From the NCBI RefSeq assembly GCF_000195595.1, contig NZ_GL882539.1, positions 88,050 through 152,049 on the forward strand: a stretch of DNA of 64,000 nt. The letters run 5' to 3'. The first letter of the stretch is position 1. Every line of letters starts with the position of its first letter. Below are positions 1 to 11,870 of this stretch, piece by piece. The position numbers and the translations under genes are program-made. Under the pieces are notes generated by a model that was given only the letters and a program-made list of their open reading frames with translations, searched no databases and was not told the DNA's origin. This DNA is from Actinomyces sp. oral taxon 170 str. F0386. GTDB taxonomy: Bacteria; Actinomycetota; Actinomycetes; Actinomycetales; Actinomycetaceae.

Positions 1-419
1 CCATCGTCGCCGCCACTACCGCCGCCAGCGGCGACGTCGTCACAAACGGACAGCAGGTCGCCCTGAGCAACAACGACGAACGCACCCTGTACGTATCAGA
101 CGACGCCTTCGCCCGCACCTGCACCGTCACCGCCCCTGACGGCAAAGAGGTCCCCACCTCCCGCAGCACCGGGACGCATATCTCCAACAACAACGGCGAG
201 TTTGACTCCGCTCTGACATTCACAGCCGACAAGGCGGGAGACTACCGCGTCTCATGCGAGGGCCTGAGTGACACCGATAGGATCTATGTGGGCCCCACAT
301 TCACGTTCAGCAGGTTCACGGGGCTCTTCGTCGCAGCTCTGGTGTCCGGCGCGATTTGCTGGATCATCGCTGCCTTCCTTCTCGTCCGGCGCCACCGGGC
401 CCTGGCCGCGCAGAATTAA
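1..419 (+). CDS. C-terminal part of a membrane-anchored envelope protein (5' end outside window)
   Basis: An open frame runs from position 3 to a TAA at 417-419 and gives 138 residues with no start inside the window. The visible part is a beta-rich outer domain with two cysteines (about residues 40 and 85 of the fragment) that could form one disulfide. It is followed by a single hydrophobic segment (about 106-128) and a short basic tail ending in HRALAAQN. This fits a type I membrane protein with its domain outside the cell. I do not recognise the family. Its stop codon shares the palindrome TTAA with the stop of the convergent gene on the minus strand. Confidence 0.7.
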   Translation, partial: IVAATTAASGDVVTNGQQVALSNNDERTLYVSDDAFARTCTVTAPDGKEVPTSRSTGTHISNNNGEFDSALTFTADKAGDYRVSCEGLSDTDRIYVGPTFTFSRFTGLFVAALVSGAICWIIAAFLLVRRHRALAAQN

Positions 420-1678
420 GCGGACTGATCTCGCCGCGGTATCATCAAACCGATGCTCTTTTCGAGTATCTCGCGTTCTTGTTGCATGCCCTCATCCTGC
501 ACGGCGATATACCGGCCGCTCTCTCGGGTGACTCCATGGGCGACACCCCAGAGCCAGATGGCTTCACAGCGGGTGACTAACTGCTCCTGCCTCCGGCGAA
601 AGTTCCCCCACGTGACACCGGCACCGTCCAGTGCGATCTGCCTCCCGTTGGCGTACACGACAAAGATCCTGTCCCCGACGACGAACAGGCCGGAGCGGGA
701 CTCCGGCCAGGCGCAGGTCCTCCTCCCCGCACGAATTCCTCGGTCATCCACGACGACTCGCTGGAAGCATCCATAGATCTTGTATAAGGGGTAGGCCATT
801 AATACGGGAGCAAGGACAAGTAACAGCGCCGCGTAGAGCCGATCCGAGTCACTCACCGAGGCTGTTTCATAGAATAGCTGCTGAACGCTAACGAGGATGA
901 ACAGTACCCCCATTCCGATAAGGAAGAGTCCACCGTTGCAGAGATGTTCTTTGATTCTGCGCCAGACCGGGGTGCAGAACATAAGACGACTCTTTCTCAT
1001 CATCTTGTCGGCCCCATGATTCTGACGAGCCTTCACCAGCCGAGGATCCTCGTGAACCGACTCAGCGTCAGAGACGATCCAGCCGTGTCTGCGAACATAA
1101 TTCAACATGGCCCGGAGAGCAGCAGATCCCCTGTTGCTGGAATCATCCAGCGTCATGCCGAGAACACAACCTGGAAGCCTGATGAGATCGTCACGATCAC
1201 CATTCACGAGTACGATCCGAGTTCGATCGATTCCTCCTTCGTATCCAGGCGCAGTCATATCAAGCGTCGAAAGCGTGAACCTTGAGAGCACTGACCTCCA
1301 AGGACGTCGCTCAGTGAACAGAAGACGCCGCATCTCAACACCGGACTCGCTCAGAACAGATCTACGTCGCGTAACATTTATCCCCCAGATCGTCGGAATG
1401 CTGAGCATCATAAGAACATACATGTCATCGGAGCGATAGAAGCCGCTCATCAGCGAGCCCAGCAATTGCGCCCCCGTTGACGCCATCCAGGCGACTCCCA
1501 CGACGGCCGCCGCCATCGCGACGTACCGAACGAGCACTGAGCGCCTCAGTATCAGGCGTCCATCTGAGGTCTCAGTCGTCCACCCCCGCAGCGACTTGTT
1601 CCTGACTGGGCGCCTGCTTCCGGAACCTCCAGAGGTGTTCCCGGCGCCACCAGAACGGCTCGTAAAAGATATCATCAC
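416..1678 (-). CDS. four-TM membrane protein with PH-like segments, paralogue of the next gene
   Basis: This protein of 420 residues is unknown to me by name. It has two hydrophobic pairs (about residues 51-75 with 85-102, and 248-270 with 281-303). Each pair is followed by a beta-rich stretch that looks like a bacterial PH-type module (motifs SESGVEMR...RPWRSV and DDRGIRAG...AWPESRS). The C-terminus has a CEAIWLWGVAHG motif. The start is GTG, with an ATG one codon later; GAGGG lies 6 bases upstream. It is about 30-40% identical by eye to the 1705-3039 product, so the pair is a tandem duplication. Base composition is less GC-rich than the rest of the window. Function is unknown; a role in the envelope is inference from topology only. 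Confidence 0.7.
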   Translation of the reverse strand: MMISFTSRSGGAGNTSGGSGSRRPVRNKSLRGWTTETSDGRLILRRSVLVRYVAMAAAVVGVAWMASTGAQLLGSLMSGFYRSDDMYVLMMLSIPTIWGINVTRRRSVLSESGVEMRRLLFTERRPWRSVLSRFTLSTLDMTAPGYEGGIDRTRIVLVNGDRDDLIRLPGCVLGMTLDDSSNRGSAALRAMLNYVRRHGWIVSDAESVHEDPRLVKARQNHGADKMMRKSRLMFCTPVWRRIKEHLCNGGLFLIGMGVLFILVSVQQLFYETASVSDSDRLYAALLLVLAPVLMAYPLYKIYGCFQRVVVDDRGIRAGRRTCAWPESRSGLFVVGDRIFVVYANGRQIALDGAGVTWGNFRRRQEQLVTRCEAIWLWGVAHGVTRESGRYIAVQDEGMQQEREILEKSIGLMIPRRDQSA

Positions 1679-1704
1679 ACGTCACCCTCTCCCAGGAAAT
1701 GCAA

Positions 1705-3039
1705 TCAACCATTGAATGCAGCCGATGATTTCAATCCTGCACGTATCTCAAACACTTCTCTGTCTCGTTGCATGTTTTCGTCCCGAAGACGGATATATCG
1801 GTCATGCTCTTCTGCGACACCATGAGTCACTCCCCAGAGCCATATGGATTCACACTGAGCTATCGCCCTCTCCTGCCGTTTTTTAAAACCACCGGCCCCC
1901 AGCCCCGTCGCAGGCAGGGGAACGGGCGAACCATCGCGCCCCGCTAAGAAGACTCGATCACCTGCGACATACAAGTCAGAGCGGGACTCCGGCCACGGAA
2001 TAACCCGCCCCTTGACTTGAATCCCCGCCCGACGGACCAACGTCCTCCGAAAGCAGGATACTATTCCCACCAATAGAATCACCGCGGGAATAGCACCAAG
2101 GATGAGTAGAGTCACTCCGAGCATTACAAGCCAAACATCGCGAGCGTCATCCCTGAGCACGTCCTGCGCTCCCGCGAGGGGGAGTGCAGCCATGAAGAAC
2201 ATGATCACGCCCCAACTACACATCATTTCCTTCAGCTTCCGCACAGCGGGAGCACAGTAGGTCAACTCCTTTCGATTCGCGATCGCCGTCCTATCTATCT
2301 CTCCGCGAGCCCGTACCATCTCAGGATCCGCCTGAAGATTACCGAGATCGGAGACCACCCAGCCCCTCTCCTCGGCGAATGACCAAATCCGCTCAATCAT
2401 GTATTCGCCTTCCACGCAGGATACGCTTCCCGGTAGTCTGATAAGGTCGTCCAGCGCCCCATTGACCAACATCAATCGATTTCGGTAGATGAACGGTCCA
2501 TACGGAGAGTGCGTACCAATTTCGATAGCGGAGAAGGTTATTTTCGATCGAGTTACGGGCCAGGGACGCAACTCCGCGAAGAACAGCCCCTGCATCTCAA
2601 TACCCGATTCACTAAAAACAGTTCGGCGCCGCAATGTGTTCACCGCCCACGCGAGCGCCCCTACAGTAAGGCAGAGAAGAAGGTGAGTATCTTCCGGCGA
2701 AAGAGAATCACTCAGGCACATATTAAGAAGGAACAGCCACGCAATAGAGATGATTATCACTGCCGCTGCAGCCAGTCTCACTAACAGCGACCTACGCAGG
2801 ATCAGCCTGCAGTCGCCCTCATGAATACACTTGAGAGCAGCCCAACCTCTAAAGGGGTTCTTGAGGCGCACAAAGGAACCGTCTGGGGTATAGCGACCAA
2901 TACCACCTTCGCCTAGAATGCCGCGGACATTACTTACGTAGAAGTTTTCTCGACGTTCCACTCTCACCACCTCCGCATGGCGCACCGCGGTTCGATGCAG
3001 CACCATAGATGCCCCACCCGTCCGCCGTATTACTTCCAC
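1705..3039 (-). CDS. four-TM membrane protein with PH-like segments, upstream paralogue
   Basis: This 444-residue protein has the same plan as its downstream neighbour: a polar N-terminus, two TM helices, a PH-like stretch (SESGIEMQ...LRPWPVTRS), two more TM helices, a second PH-like stretch (RRAGIQVKG...PWPESRS) and a C-terminal CESIWLWGVTHGV block. The start is GTG at 3039 with AAAGGA seven bases upstream; an ATG at 3006 behind GGTGGGG is the alternative. Only 26 bases separate it from the next gene, so the two are probably co-transcribed. The shared motifs sit in the same order in both proteins. Function is unknown. Confidence 0.7.
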   Translation of the reverse strand: MEVIRRTGGASMVLHRTAVRHAEVVRVERRENFYVSNVRGILGEGGIGRYTPDGSFVRLKNPFRGWAALKCIHEGDCRLILRRSLLVRLAAAAVIIISIAWLFLLNMCLSDSLSPEDTHLLLCLTVGALAWAVNTLRRRTVFSESGIEMQGLFFAELRPWPVTRSKITFSAIEIGTHSPYGPFIYRNRLMLVNGALDDLIRLPGSVSCVEGEYMIERIWSFAEERGWVVSDLGNLQADPEMVRARGEIDRTAIANRKELTYCAPAVRKLKEMMCSWGVIMFFMAALPLAGAQDVLRDDARDVWLVMLGVTLLILGAIPAVILLVGIVSCFRRTLVRRAGIQVKGRVIPWPESRSDLYVAGDRVFLAGRDGSPVPLPATGLGAGGFKKRQERAIAQCESIWLWGVTHGVAEEHDRYIRLRDENMQRDREVFEIRAGLKSSAAFNG

Positions 3040-3109
3040 TATATTCCTTTACGTCACAGGAATCTGCCCGTCACGATGGGCACCACTCACCACCTCGGTG
3101 CGACAGAGA

Positions 3110-3149
3110 GACGGGGGTTCCCACCGGCGAACCGGTGGGAACCCCCGTC
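3110..3149 (-). terminator. perfect 18-bp hairpin downstream of pckG
   Basis: GACGGGGGTTCCCACCGG (3110-3127) pairs without mismatch with 3132-3149 around a CGAA tetraloop. It lies 33 bases past the pckG stop. No T-run follows on the minus strand, as is common in high-GC actinobacteria. Confidence 0.85.
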
Positions 3150-3182
3150 AGAGTCCTTCGCGGGGAAGGACCTCAGCCGCGG

Positions 3183-5030
<1,848 letters not shown>

Positions 5031-5263
5031 GCGAGTCCCTTCCTTGGGTATGTGTTGATCCGGTGAGCGCGCCGTTGCCGACTCGCTCGGTCGAGGGCAA
5101 TACTCCCCCACCAGGCGCCTGAGGTCACATCGCCGAAGGTCCCAACTGGGTCGCTCTTCCTGGTCACACCAGCATGCGATCGGCCACATTCAGGAGGATG
5201 ACGGCTTTTACACCCTTTGAAACGGCGTCGTTCCGCCCTCAGTGAAGGTCCAGTGCGAGCGTG

Positions 5264-5269
5264 TAGCGT
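5264..5269 (+). promoter_or_regulatory. -10 element TAGCGT, leaderless start
   Basis: TAGCGT ends 7 bases before the ATG at 5277. No Shine-Dalgarno is visible, so transcription probably starts at or next to the start codon. Confidence 0.5.
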
Positions 5270-5276
5270 GCCCGGC

Positions 5277-6104
5277 ATGTCCGTCGCGCCGTCTTCCGCG
5301 TCCCTTCCCACGCGCTCCTCCGTGTGTCCTCGGCCCCGTCCGCTGATGCGCCCGGTTCTGGTGGCCGCCTCCTGCCTGACGCTGAGCGCCTGCACCGCCC
5401 ACATGGATATGACCATCAGCTCCCAGGGCAGCTACGACGTCGCCATGGAGATGCGGGACACGACCGGAACCGTCTTCCCCAAGGACAAGACCCCCGACTG
5501 CTCGGCCTACTCCGACCCGACCGCTCTGGGCGTGCCCGCCGGCACCACGGTCAAGGCCGAGCCGATCACCGGCGACGACGGCCTCGGCTGCTCGGTGAGC
5601 ATCAAGGGGGTCAAGGTCCCCCAGGCCTCGGCGGCCGAGCCGAACACCATCGTCGTACGCGACGGCGACGTCTACAAGGTGACGATCCAGCCGCTCTCAC
5701 CCGATCCGTCGCAGGACTCCGGCGGGGCCGACGGCGCAGCAGGTGCGGCCCCGCAGGCCTCTGCCCCACCGTCGGGCGGCCAGGACGGGCCTCAGCCGGA
5801 GAGCACCTCCTTCAAGGGCGTGGTCGACACCAAGGTCGCAGTCACCTTTCCCGGCGCGGTGACGCAGTCCGGCGGGGGGAAGGTCTCAGGCACCACGGTC
5901 ACTTGGGACGATCCCGACACCGTGGCCAAGGGCGTCAGCGCCTCGGGCTATGCCCAGGACTCCCGGGGCATGTCCTGGTGGAGCCGCTCCCGCATCTGGC
6001 TGATCGCCGGCCTGGCAGCGCTCGGCGGAGTCCTGACGGTGGCCGTCCTGCGACGGCGCGCAAGAGGGCCCTCCACATCGAAAGGACACGCGAGCGAGGA
6101 GTAG
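5277..6104 (+). CDS. LppM-type lipoprotein with C-terminal TM (array member 1)
   Basis: This is a 275-residue exported protein. The lipobox LSAC puts the lipidated cysteine near residue 39. The outer domain carries two cysteines (PDCSAY and GLGCSV) and the array signature VTFPGAVTQSGGGKVSG...VTWDD. A Ser/Pro/Gln-rich spacer sits before that signature, and a hydrophobic segment (about 237-257) with a short basic tail ends the protein. The domain is of the LppM type, named after a mycobacterial lipoprotein; its biochemical role here is unknown. The frame is open from 5217; ATG 5277 is preferred because of the -10 hexamer 7 bases upstream. ATG 5346 would give a shorter signal peptide. Confidence 0.75.
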   Translation: MSVAPSSASLPTRSSVCPRPRPLMRPVLVAASCLTLSACTAHMDMTISSQGSYDVAMEMRDTTGTVFPKDKTPDCSAYSDPTALGVPAGTTVKAEPITGDDGLGCSVSIKGVKVPQASAAEPNTIVVRDGDVYKVTIQPLSPDPSQDSGGADGAAGAAPQASAPPSGGQDGPQPESTSFKGVVDTKVAVTFPGAVTQSGGGKVSGTTVTWDDPDTVAKGVSASGYAQDSRGMSWWSRSRIWLIAGLAALGGVLTVAVLRRRARGPSTSKGHASEE

Positions 6105-6250
6105 GAATAGAGGGACGGCCACCGGCCGACCATCAGGGCGGCACTGCGCGATCATCCGCATCCGGCCTCACCATTCCGCGCACGGACGCAGGCAGGCTGA
6201 CGGAACCGGGTCAATCCGACAGACATTCACAAGCAGCAACGACACCGACT

Positions 6251-6256
6251 TAGACT
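6251..6256 (+). promoter_or_regulatory. -10 element TAGACT, leaderless start
   Basis: TAGACT is followed by 6 bases and the ATG at 6263. There is no ribosome binding site. Same arrangement as at 5264. Confidence 0.55.
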
Positions 6257-6262
6257 CGACGC

Positions 6263-7351
6263 ATGAATGAAGCCTCCCGCAACGTCCCACGGCCTGTGGT
6301 CGCGGCGGTACTGGCCGCCCTCACGCTGATCCTGGCCGGCTGCGGAGTCCGCTACGACTTCGTCATCCACGACAACGAGACCGCCGACATGACCTACATC
6401 ATGTGGGACTCATCCAACCTGCGGCTCATCAGCAAGGAGAACTGCACCGAGAAGGAGCTGGGGAAGTCGACCCCGCTCCCCGAGGGCGTCGAGGCGAACT
6501 ACACCTACACGTCCCACAACGGCAATCCGGCATGCCAGGTCACCGCCAAGGCGGTCCCGCTCAACAAGCTTCAGACCGACACGTGGACGATCAAGCACAA
6601 GGACGGGCAGTACATCTTCGACCTGTCCCCCGGTTCACTGAACAAGCTCAGCGCGAAGAACCCCCAGCTCTCCTCGCAGAACGTCGGAGGCAACACCAAG
6701 GTCTCAGTGTCCGTCACCTTCCCCGGCGAGGTGACCAAGTCCAACGGTAGAAGCAACGGCAACAAGGTCACCTGGGACGATGCCCTGGAGAGCTCCGACG
6801 GCCTTCACGCCGAAGGGGAGGACGGGAAGTTCCACCTGCAGTGGTGGATGGTGGCCATCGCCAGCGGCATCGTCCTCCTCATCGTCGCCGGCGTCGTGCT
6901 CTACCTTCTGAGAGTCCAGCGCGCCCAGCGGATGAGTCCAGTGTCCCCATACGGCGAGGTTCCTCAGGATCCCGGGATGGCCGGCACGCACCCATCGGAC
7001 GTCTACATCAGCGGCCCGTACCAGTCGCCCCTTCCCGGCGCCCAGCAGCCGACGCCGGGGCCGACCCAGACCTATCCCGTCGCCAATCTCCAGGACGGCT
7101 ACTCCCCGTATGTCGATCCGGGTGCGGGTGCCGGCGCCTTCCCACCCCAGGACGCCGGGTACGCGGGACAGTCAGCCGGCCCCGGCATCTACGGAGCCCA
7201 GGACGGCAACGGGACCTACGCCCCCGGCCCCGGGTACACGCAGATGCCCTACCAGCAGGGGCACAGTCAGGCCGACTTCCAGCCGCCGCAGGAGCGCACC
7301 GGCGGCGGAGGTCAGAACGGGCAGTACTACCCGCCGTATCAGGGTGGGTAG
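6263..7351 (+). CDS. LppM-type lipoprotein with long Pro/Gly/Tyr-rich tail (array member 2)
   Basis: This 362-residue protein starts with a lipoprotein signal peptide; lipobox LAGC puts the cysteine at residue 27. The outer domain has the paired cysteines (KENCTEK and PACQVT) and the signature VTFPGEVTKSNG...VTWDD. A TM helix follows (about residues 195-218). The last 145 residues are a Pro/Gly/Gln/Tyr-rich low-complexity tail, which must be cytoplasmic if the N-terminus is outside. Such tails are often disordered interaction regions. It is the second of five tandem paralogues, each with its own leaderless promoter signature. Confidence 0.8.
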   Translation: MNEASRNVPRPVVAAVLAALTLILAGCGVRYDFVIHDNETADMTYIMWDSSNLRLISKENCTEKELGKSTPLPEGVEANYTYTSHNGNPACQVTAKAVPLNKLQTDTWTIKHKDGQYIFDLSPGSLNKLSAKNPQLSSQNVGGNTKVSVSVTFPGEVTKSNGRSNGNKVTWDDALESSDGLHAEGEDGKFHLQWWMVAIASGIVLLIVAGVVLYLLRVQRAQRMSPVSPYGEVPQDPGMAGTHPSDVYISGPYQSPLPGAQQPTPGPTQTYPVANLQDGYSPYVDPGAGAGAFPPQDAGYAGQSAGPGIYGAQDGNGTYAPGPGYTQMPYQQGHSQADFQPPQERTGGGGQNGQYYPPYQGG

Positions 7352-7392
7352 TACTGCCGTTCGAACAGCCGCCGGGGAACCGAGGCAACGAC

Positions 7393-7398
7393 TAGGGT
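7393..7398 (+). promoter_or_regulatory. -10 element TAGGGT, leaderless start
   Basis: TAGGGT ends 6 bases before the ATG at 7405, in the 53-base gap after array member 2. This argues against dependence on read-through alone. Confidence 0.55.
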
Positions 7399-7404
7399 GA
7401 CGCC

Positions 7405-8358
7405 ATGAGCCGCGCCGTTGCTATCAGGAGAGTCCACGCCGTACTGGCTGCGTTGGCCGTTCTCGCCTTCATCGCCGCTATGGCCGTGGCCTCCCCTCCT
7501 GGTCACGCGGTGCCGCTCGCTGGAGAGGACAATGAGCTCAACGTCACCATCGACATGAAAGTCACCGTCAAGAGCGATGACACCTTTGAGGCGTCCTTCG
7601 TTATCACCGATCAGACGAACTACAGCCTGGCTCCTCCCATCACCAAGGACAGCTGCACGCTGAACTACTTCCTCGTGGAACCGAACATCTTCGCCAGCGC
7701 TGAGACGAAATTCGATGACGGGAAGGACAAACGAGTCTGCACCATCACGAGGAAGGGGAAGATCTCTGAGACCAACGGCACGATCAGGCACGAGAACGAC
7801 GAGTACGCCATCGACACCAGCAGCATGGACGGACGCAAGACGCCGTCCCCGAAGTTGCAGCTGTTCTATGCCGCCACGTTCCCCGGAGAGGTGACCCAGA
7901 GCCAAGGCGGAAAGGTCGAGGGGGACGAGAAGAGCACCGTCTCCTTCACGGACTTCAAGGGCCGGGTCGTCAAGGGCAAGGACCGTCCCGCCTCGGAGAC
8001 GACGACCAGCAAGGTGCTGCCGTGGATCATCGGAGGCGTCGGCTCGCTCGTGGTCATCGGGCTCATCGCGATGGCGGTCGTTGTGCGACGTCGTCAGCGA
8101 AGCGGGCAGGGCGCTCCGGGTGCCGCCGTGCAGGCCGTCCCCGTCCCGGGTCCTGAACCGCAGTCATCCCACCTCGGTCAGCCGGTTCCTCAGCAGTACC
8201 CCGGGCAACCGGTTGCACCTCAACCGAACCAGCAGCACTCGGGACAGCCGTCACCGCTCTACTCCCCCTCCAGCACCGCCAACGGCTCCTACCCGCCCTC
8301 CCCCACGCAGGCGCCCCAGCAGCACGGCACCTGGCCGCCGCCGCAGCAGTTCCAGTAA
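7405..8358 (+). CDS. LppM-type secreted, membrane-anchored protein (array member 3)
   Basis: This 317-residue protein has a Sec signal peptide (hydrophobic core about 14-30, likely cleavage after GHA near residue 34) instead of a lipobox. The outer domain contains KDSCTL and RVCTITR cysteines and the signature ATFPGEVTQSQGGKVEG. A TM helix lies near residues 200-224, then a VRRRQR stop-transfer and a Pro/Gln-rich cytoplasmic tail. It differs from members 1 and 2 in being anchored only by the C-terminal helix. Function is unknown. Confidence 0.8.
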   Translation: MSRAVAIRRVHAVLAALAVLAFIAAMAVASPPGHAVPLAGEDNELNVTIDMKVTVKSDDTFEASFVITDQTNYSLAPPITKDSCTLNYFLVEPNIFASAETKFDDGKDKRVCTITRKGKISETNGTIRHENDEYAIDTSSMDGRKTPSPKLQLFYAATFPGEVTQSQGGKVEGDEKSTVSFTDFKGRVVKGKDRPASETTTSKVLPWIIGGVGSLVVIGLIAMAVVVRRRQRSGQGAPGAAVQAVPVPGPEPQSSHLGQPVPQQYPGQPVAPQPNQQHSGQPSPLYSPSSTANGSYPPSPTQAPQQHGTWPPPQQFQ

Positions 8359-8417
8359 CAGGCCCGCCGGGGAACGGTCCCCATGAAGGTCCAGTTACAC
8401 CCCAGCATCGGAACCGT

Positions 8418-8423
8418 TACTGT
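8418..8423 (+). promoter_or_regulatory. -10 element TACTGT, leaderless start
   Basis: TACTGT plus GGGGCC directly precedes the ATG at 8430. The same 12 bases precede the GTG of the SprT-like gene at 63143. Confidence 0.6.
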
Positions 8424-8429
8424 GGGGCC

Positions 8430-9275
8430 ATGACACCTGCAACCGCTCGCCGGATCCCCGCGCCCTTCTCCGTGCTGACAGCTCTTGCCGCACTCGCCCT
8501 GTCCGCTCCTCTCGCCCTGGTCGGCGCTCCCGGGCACGCCGCACCGCTGGCTGATGACTCCGACACCCAGTTCAAGATCACTGCCGACATCGTCATCAAC
8601 AAGGACGACACCTACTCGGCGAAGATGGTCATCGTTGACAACACGGATATCGGCTTCATGTCTGAGGACAACTGCTCCGACGATATGTTCGCGGGTCAGG
8701 ACCTCGGTAAGAACGCCAAGGCCACCTTCAAGGACAACGGCGACTCCCGCACCTGCACCATTGAAGGCTCACAGAGCATCAAGGACAGCAAGGGCCAGGT
8801 GAAGCACGAGGGAAATGAGTACATTGTCAAGACTGGAAGCGAAAGCACCTCCGCCGCGATGAGCGAGGTGGACGTCACCCAGACCATTACCTTCCCCGGC
8901 AAGGTCACTGAGGCCGACGGCGGCAAGGTGGAGGGCAACAAGGTCACCTTCACCGACATCGACGCCCACACTGTGAAGGGCGGGGACGGCTCCATCCCCA
9001 TGTGGGTCTGGATCGTCATCGGCGTGGTCGCTCTGGCAGTGATCGGTGGAGGCGCCGCCTTCTTCATCATCCGCAGCAAGAAGAACCAGCCGCAGCCTGC
9101 CTACGGCGCTCCCGTTCAGGGCTACGACCCGAACCAGGCCTTCCCGGCCCAGCCGGGCCAGCAGGCTTATGGCGCTCCTCAGGCACAGCCCGGTCTTCCT
9201 CCTCAGGGTCAGCAGCCCACTCAGCCCCCTTACGGCGGTGGCCAGCCCGGCCAGCCCGGACCGAGCGCCTACTGA
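8430..9275 (+). CDS. LppM-type secreted, membrane-anchored protein (array member 4)
   Basis: This 281-residue protein has a signal peptide ending at GHA (about residue 36) and the paired cysteines EDNCSD and RTCTIEG. It carries the signature ITFPGKVTEADGGKVEG, a TM helix (about 192-214) and a Gln/Pro/Gly/Tyr-rich tail of about 65 residues. It is most similar to member 3: both signal peptides end alike (APGHA and PPGHA) and both keep the CTI motif. Function is unknown. The start is fixed by the -10 element 6 bases upstream. Confidence 0.8.
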   Translation: MTPATARRIPAPFSVLTALAALALSAPLALVGAPGHAAPLADDSDTQFKITADIVINKDDTYSAKMVIVDNTDIGFMSEDNCSDDMFAGQDLGKNAKATFKDNGDSRTCTIEGSQSIKDSKGQVKHEGNEYIVKTGSESTSAAMSEVDVTQTITFPGKVTEADGGKVEGNKVTFTDIDAHTVKGGDGSIPMWVWIVIGVVALAVIGGGAAFFIIRSKKNQPQPAYGAPVQGYDPNQAFPAQPGQQAYGAPQAQPGLPPQGQQPTQPPYGGGQPGQPGPSAY

Positions 9276-9352
9276 TTCGTCATCTTCCTCCTCTTCAGAC
9301 GATGTGGCCCCGGATTCGCAGGATCCGGGGCCACGGCGTAACAAGGCAGCAT

Positions 9353-10339
9353 ATGCACTACCTCTCCTCCAGGAACAGACGAGCAGTCGGCCTGACCGGC
9401 ATCCTCAGTCTCACGATCTCCCTGCTCCCGACAGTGGCGTCACCCGCGAGCGCCGCCACTGACGGATCCGGCACGGAGGATGTCAGTATCGAGATCGTCA
9501 TCAAGTCGGACGATGAAGTGACCATGACCTTCCTGGCCACGACGCCGTCCGACGACGAGCAGTCCCTCAAGGACTTCTGCGTCGATGAGAACTTCTCAGA
9601 CGACTCAGTGAAACCCGAGGTCACGTTCTCGTCCGATCACGGAACTCCAACCTGCAAGGCAGTAGTCACCACACCGGTGTCAGGTAACGAGTACGTGAGT
9701 CATGACGGAGACGAGTACGTCGTCGACACCCATGTGGACTCCGCGTCCGAGGAGGACAAGAACAGCTCACTGAAGCTGTCGGTCGTCTTCCCCGGGAAGG
9801 TCACGGATTCCGGAGGAGGGAGAATCGAGGGGGACAAGCAGAACAAGGTCTCGTTCACTGATTTTTATGACAACAAGACCCGGGGCAAGGACAGCGCTGA
9901 AGTCACCTCCGAGTCTCAGTCCGACTCCCGATCAGACACAAGAACCGGATTCCTGATCGCTGTCGTTCTGATCGTTTTCATCACCGTCGTCGGCGGGATG
10001 ATCGCCTTCTTCAGCAACTCCAACAAGAAACGTCGGGAGCAAAGGTACCTGGCTGCGTTGAAGCAGCAGTCTCTCAATGCAGCGGCGGCCGCACCGCCAT
10101 ACCAGGCCTTCCCCTACACCTCACCGGGCTCAGGCGCGCCGGGTGCTGCGACGCATCCGCAGGCCTACTACCCACCAGGTCCTCAACAGGGCAGCTACCC
10201 TCCGCCGCAGGCACCACCGGTCAACCAGGCCGGATACTGGGGTGGCCCCGCCCCGTACCAGCAGCCACCTGGCGCCGTTCCACCTGGCGCCGGCGGCCCC
10301 TATCCTCCTCCGGGCCAGGGTGGCTACGGCGGCTACTGA
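9353..10339 (+). CDS. LppM-type secreted, membrane-anchored protein (array member 5)
   Basis: This 328-residue protein has a signal peptide with likely cleavage at ASA-AT (about residue 34) and cysteines in KDFCVDE and PTCKAV. It carries the signature VVFPGKVTDSGGGRIEG, a TM helix (about 199-222), and a roughly 100-residue tail rich in Pro, Gly, Gln, Tyr and Ala. The frame is open from 9002 because it overlaps member 4, but ATG 9353 is the first start giving a signal peptide. AAGG lies 8 bases upstream, so this member may use a weak Shine-Dalgarno unlike the other four. Confidence 0.78.
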   Translation: MHYLSSRNRRAVGLTGILSLTISLLPTVASPASAATDGSGTEDVSIEIVIKSDDEVTMTFLATTPSDDEQSLKDFCVDENFSDDSVKPEVTFSSDHGTPTCKAVVTTPVSGNEYVSHDGDEYVVDTHVDSASEEDKNSSLKLSVVFPGKVTDSGGGRIEGDKQNKVSFTDFYDNKTRGKDSAEVTSESQSDSRSDTRTGFLIAVVLIVFITVVGGMIAFFSNSNKKRREQRYLAALKQQSLNAAAAAPPYQAFPYTSPGSGAPGAATHPQAYYPPGPQQGSYPPPQAPPVNQAGYWGGPAPYQQPPGAVPPGAGGPYPPPGQGGYGGY

Positions 10340-10360
10340 CACCAACGCCCCGCAAAGGGC

Positions 10361-10425
10361 ATGAGGCCTGCGGACGATCGGCACATCTCACCCTGAGCCC
10401 GCAGGCCGCCTCCGGCAGGCCTCAT
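10361..10425. terminator. nested inverted repeats between convergent genes
   Basis: ATGAGGCCTGC (10361-10371) pairs with 10415-10425. An alternative 9-bp pairing joins GGCCTGCGG (10365-10373) to 10399-10407. It lies between the stops of array member 5 and purA and probably terminates both. Confidence 0.6.
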
Positions 10426-10465
10426 CGGGTGAGGGGCGCGGCCAGCCGTCCGGTGCCCGTCGCCG

Positions 10466-11767
<1,302 letters not shown>

Positions 11768-11870
11768 TCAGTGACGGCGTGCCGGTGGACACACCGTTCT
11801 CTAGCCTACCGGAGCCGGACCCGCCGCTTCACGCCGTGACCGCCACCTGGCCGCACGGGGGTGGCTCGGG

